From the NCBI GenBank assembly GCA_964582985.1, contig CAZOUM010000107.1:1-5582 (forward strand): DNA of 5,582 nucleotides, given 5' to 3'. This document shows positions 5,062 to 5,582 of the stretch, piece after piece. Both the position numbers and the translations under genes were made by a program. This DNA is from CAZQYB01 sp964582985. GTDB taxonomy: Bacteria > Planctomycetota > Phycisphaerae > Sedimentisphaerales > Anaerobacaceae. Positions within the stretch are counted from its first letter, which is position 1. Each line of letters opens with the position of its first letter. The notes beneath the pieces were generated by a model. The model worked only from the letters and a program-made list of their open reading frames with translations. It was not told the origin of the DNA and made no database searches.

Positions 5062-5132
5062 TCGCCACAGAGGTCACAGAGAACACAGAGAAAGATAAAA
5101 ATATGTAACCACGGATTTCACTGATTACACGG
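5062..5132. repeat. composite 9-bp-period repeat, intact copy
   Basis: Three units CACAGAGGT, CACAGAGAA, CACAGAGAA (5066-5092), a spacer containing AAAAATATG, then CACGGATTT, CACTGATTA, CACGGATTT (5110-5136). It is repeated at 5171-5285 nearly identically, apart from the insertion there. The internal period is 9, unlike the heptamer tracts. Confidence 0.9.
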
Positions 5133-5137
5133 ATTTT

Positions 5138-5168
5138 CTACGAACTACGAACTAATAACTACGAACTA
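5138..5168. repeat. heptamer tract, CTACGAA family
   Basis: CTACGAA (5138-5144), CTACGAA (5145-5151), CTAATAA (5152-5158), CTACGAA (5159-5165), CTA. It sits between the two copies of the 9-bp-period composite repeat. Confidence 0.85.
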
Positions 5169-5170
5169 AC

Positions 5171-5285
5171 TCGCCACAGAGGTCACCCCGCACCAAATTA
5201 CGGCGGTTGCCTATTTGGAACGGGGCAGGCAGAGAACACAGAGAAAGATAAAAATATGTAACCACGGATTTCACAGATTACGCGG
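5171..5285. repeat. composite 9-bp-period repeat, copy interrupted by an insertion
   Basis: It matches the copy at 5062-5132 from TCGCCACAGAGGTCA onward, then departs at 5186 and resumes at 5230 with CAGAGAACACAGAG. After the insert the match is perfect through CACGGATTTCAC, then shows two substitutions up to 5285. Confidence 0.9.
5186..5229. mobile_element. 44-bp palindromic insert in the second composite repeat
   Basis: The insert is defined by comparison with the intact copy, where its site falls between 5076 and 5077. It begins CCCCGCACCAAAT (5186-5198) and its right arm ATTTGGAACGGGG (5213-5225) is the inverted complement at 11 of 13 positions. An inner GGC-GGTT-GCC hairpin lies between the arms, and a CAGG tail follows. 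Boundaries are ambiguous by 1 bp and there is no target duplication longer than that. It has no coding capacity, so if mobile it is a non-autonomous REP or mini-palindromic element. Confidence 0.7.
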
Positions 5286-5293
5286 AGAAATAT

Positions 5294-5358
5294 AGCCACG
5301 AAGCCACGAAGAAGTTAAAAGTGACTAAAGTGAGCTAAAGTGACTAAAGTGAACTAAA
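5294..5358. repeat. short tandem repeats of period 8 and 9/10
   Basis: AGCCACGA occurs twice in tandem (5294-5309). GTGACTAAA, GTGAGCTAAA, GTGACTAAA, GTGAACTAAA follow at 5321-5358, alternating 9 and 10 bp, that is a 19-bp unit duplicated with one substitution. Confidence 0.85.
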
Positions 5359-5383
5359 GTTGGATTACGGATGCTTGATTCTC

Positions 5384-5407
5384 CCGCCGTCGCTGAAGCT
5401 ATGGCGG
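5384..5407. repeat. REP-like imperfect palindrome
   Basis: CCGCCGT…ATGGCGG form a 7-bp stem with one G-T pair, followed after one mismatch by GC/GC around a TGAA loop. It is a compact 24-nt hairpin, with nothing coding around it; the 62-codon frame over it looks repeat-derived. Confidence 0.5.
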
Positions 5408-5511
5408 ACAAGCAGTGCTGGATATTATTAGGGACAATCAACGTTTTTGTGGAGACCAGAAATGGACCAATTAATTCAAGGATTTCGTGGAACAGGGATA
5501 CCCGCTACCAG
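5408..5511. other. intergenic, nothing recognised
   Basis: An ordinary-looking stretch between repeats, with no family-like translation and no clear structure. Confidence 0.4.
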
Positions 5512-5541
5512 GCTTCGCGGGCACAAGCTGCGCGGGCACAG
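5512..5541. repeat. 15-bp tandem duplication
   Basis: GCTTCGCGGGCACAA (5512-5526) and GCTGCGCGGGCACAG (5527-5541) match at 13 of 15 positions. Downstream, GATAACGCTTCGCTATC (near 5562-5578) is an imperfect palindrome touching the window edge. Confidence 0.7.
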
Positions 5542-5582
5542 GTTTCACCCCCACTATAGTGAGATAACGCTTCGCTATCCCA

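Noticed and set aside
4320..5132. CRISPR array
   Set aside because: The repeats are directly tandem or irregularly spaced, with no uniform unique spacers and no cas genes.
5371..5559. 62-codon plus-strand frame at the window end
   Set aside because: It spans a REP-like palindrome and a 15-bp tandem duplication; no Shine-Dalgarno and no family-like sequence.

Overview
This window looks like part of a free-living, polysaccharide-degrading planctomycete, most likely class Phycisphaerae. Three things suggest this: a GH29 alpha-L-fucosidase, a C-terminal dockerin-like Ca-binding remnant of the kind those genomes attach to secreted proteins, and an intergenic repeat translating on the minus strand to QNKPNF / KQTQF-type peptides, which I associate from memory with this group. 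The taxonomic call is inference; there is no marker gene.

Layout: (1) 1-1077 (+), 3' part of a GH29 alpha-L-fucosidase cut by the window edge. (2) 1078-1574, about 500 bp without a convincing gene. (3) 1575-2000 (+), a small AT-rich protein of two CBS domains with a good Shine-Dalgarno. (4) 2048-2581 (-), a free-standing HNH endonuclease with a C-terminal AP2 DNA-binding domain, convergent with the CBS gene and with an odd 5' end. (5) 2639-3158, repeat-rich intergenic DNA ending in a sigma70-like promoter whose -10 box lies 7 bp before the next ATG. (6) 3159-4214 (+), gpsA (glycerol-3-phosphate dehydrogenase), complete but carrying two identical heptanucleotide repeat tracts inside the reading frame. 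(7) 4215-5582, about 1.37 kb of repeats: a tandem REP-like palindrome cluster, heptamer tracts, a dockerin-gene remnant, a degenerate planctomycete-type repeat, two copies of a 9-bp-period repeat (one split by a 44-bp hairpin insert), and further small repeats.

The genes do not form an operon or a common pathway. The most striking signal is the repeats: at least nine tracts with an exact or near-exact 7-bp period but at least seven different unit sequences. They occur in intergenic DNA, inside gpsA, and between a possible ATG and the HNH endonuclease frame. Seven is not a multiple of three, so gain or loss of one unit changes reading frame. At the HNH gene, removing one of two identical CCAATCA units would join an upstream ATG to the HNH frame without a stop. 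This makes a heptamer-driven frame switch a concrete, testable hypothesis. The tracts resemble in form the heptameric STRR sequences known from heterocystous cyanobacteria.
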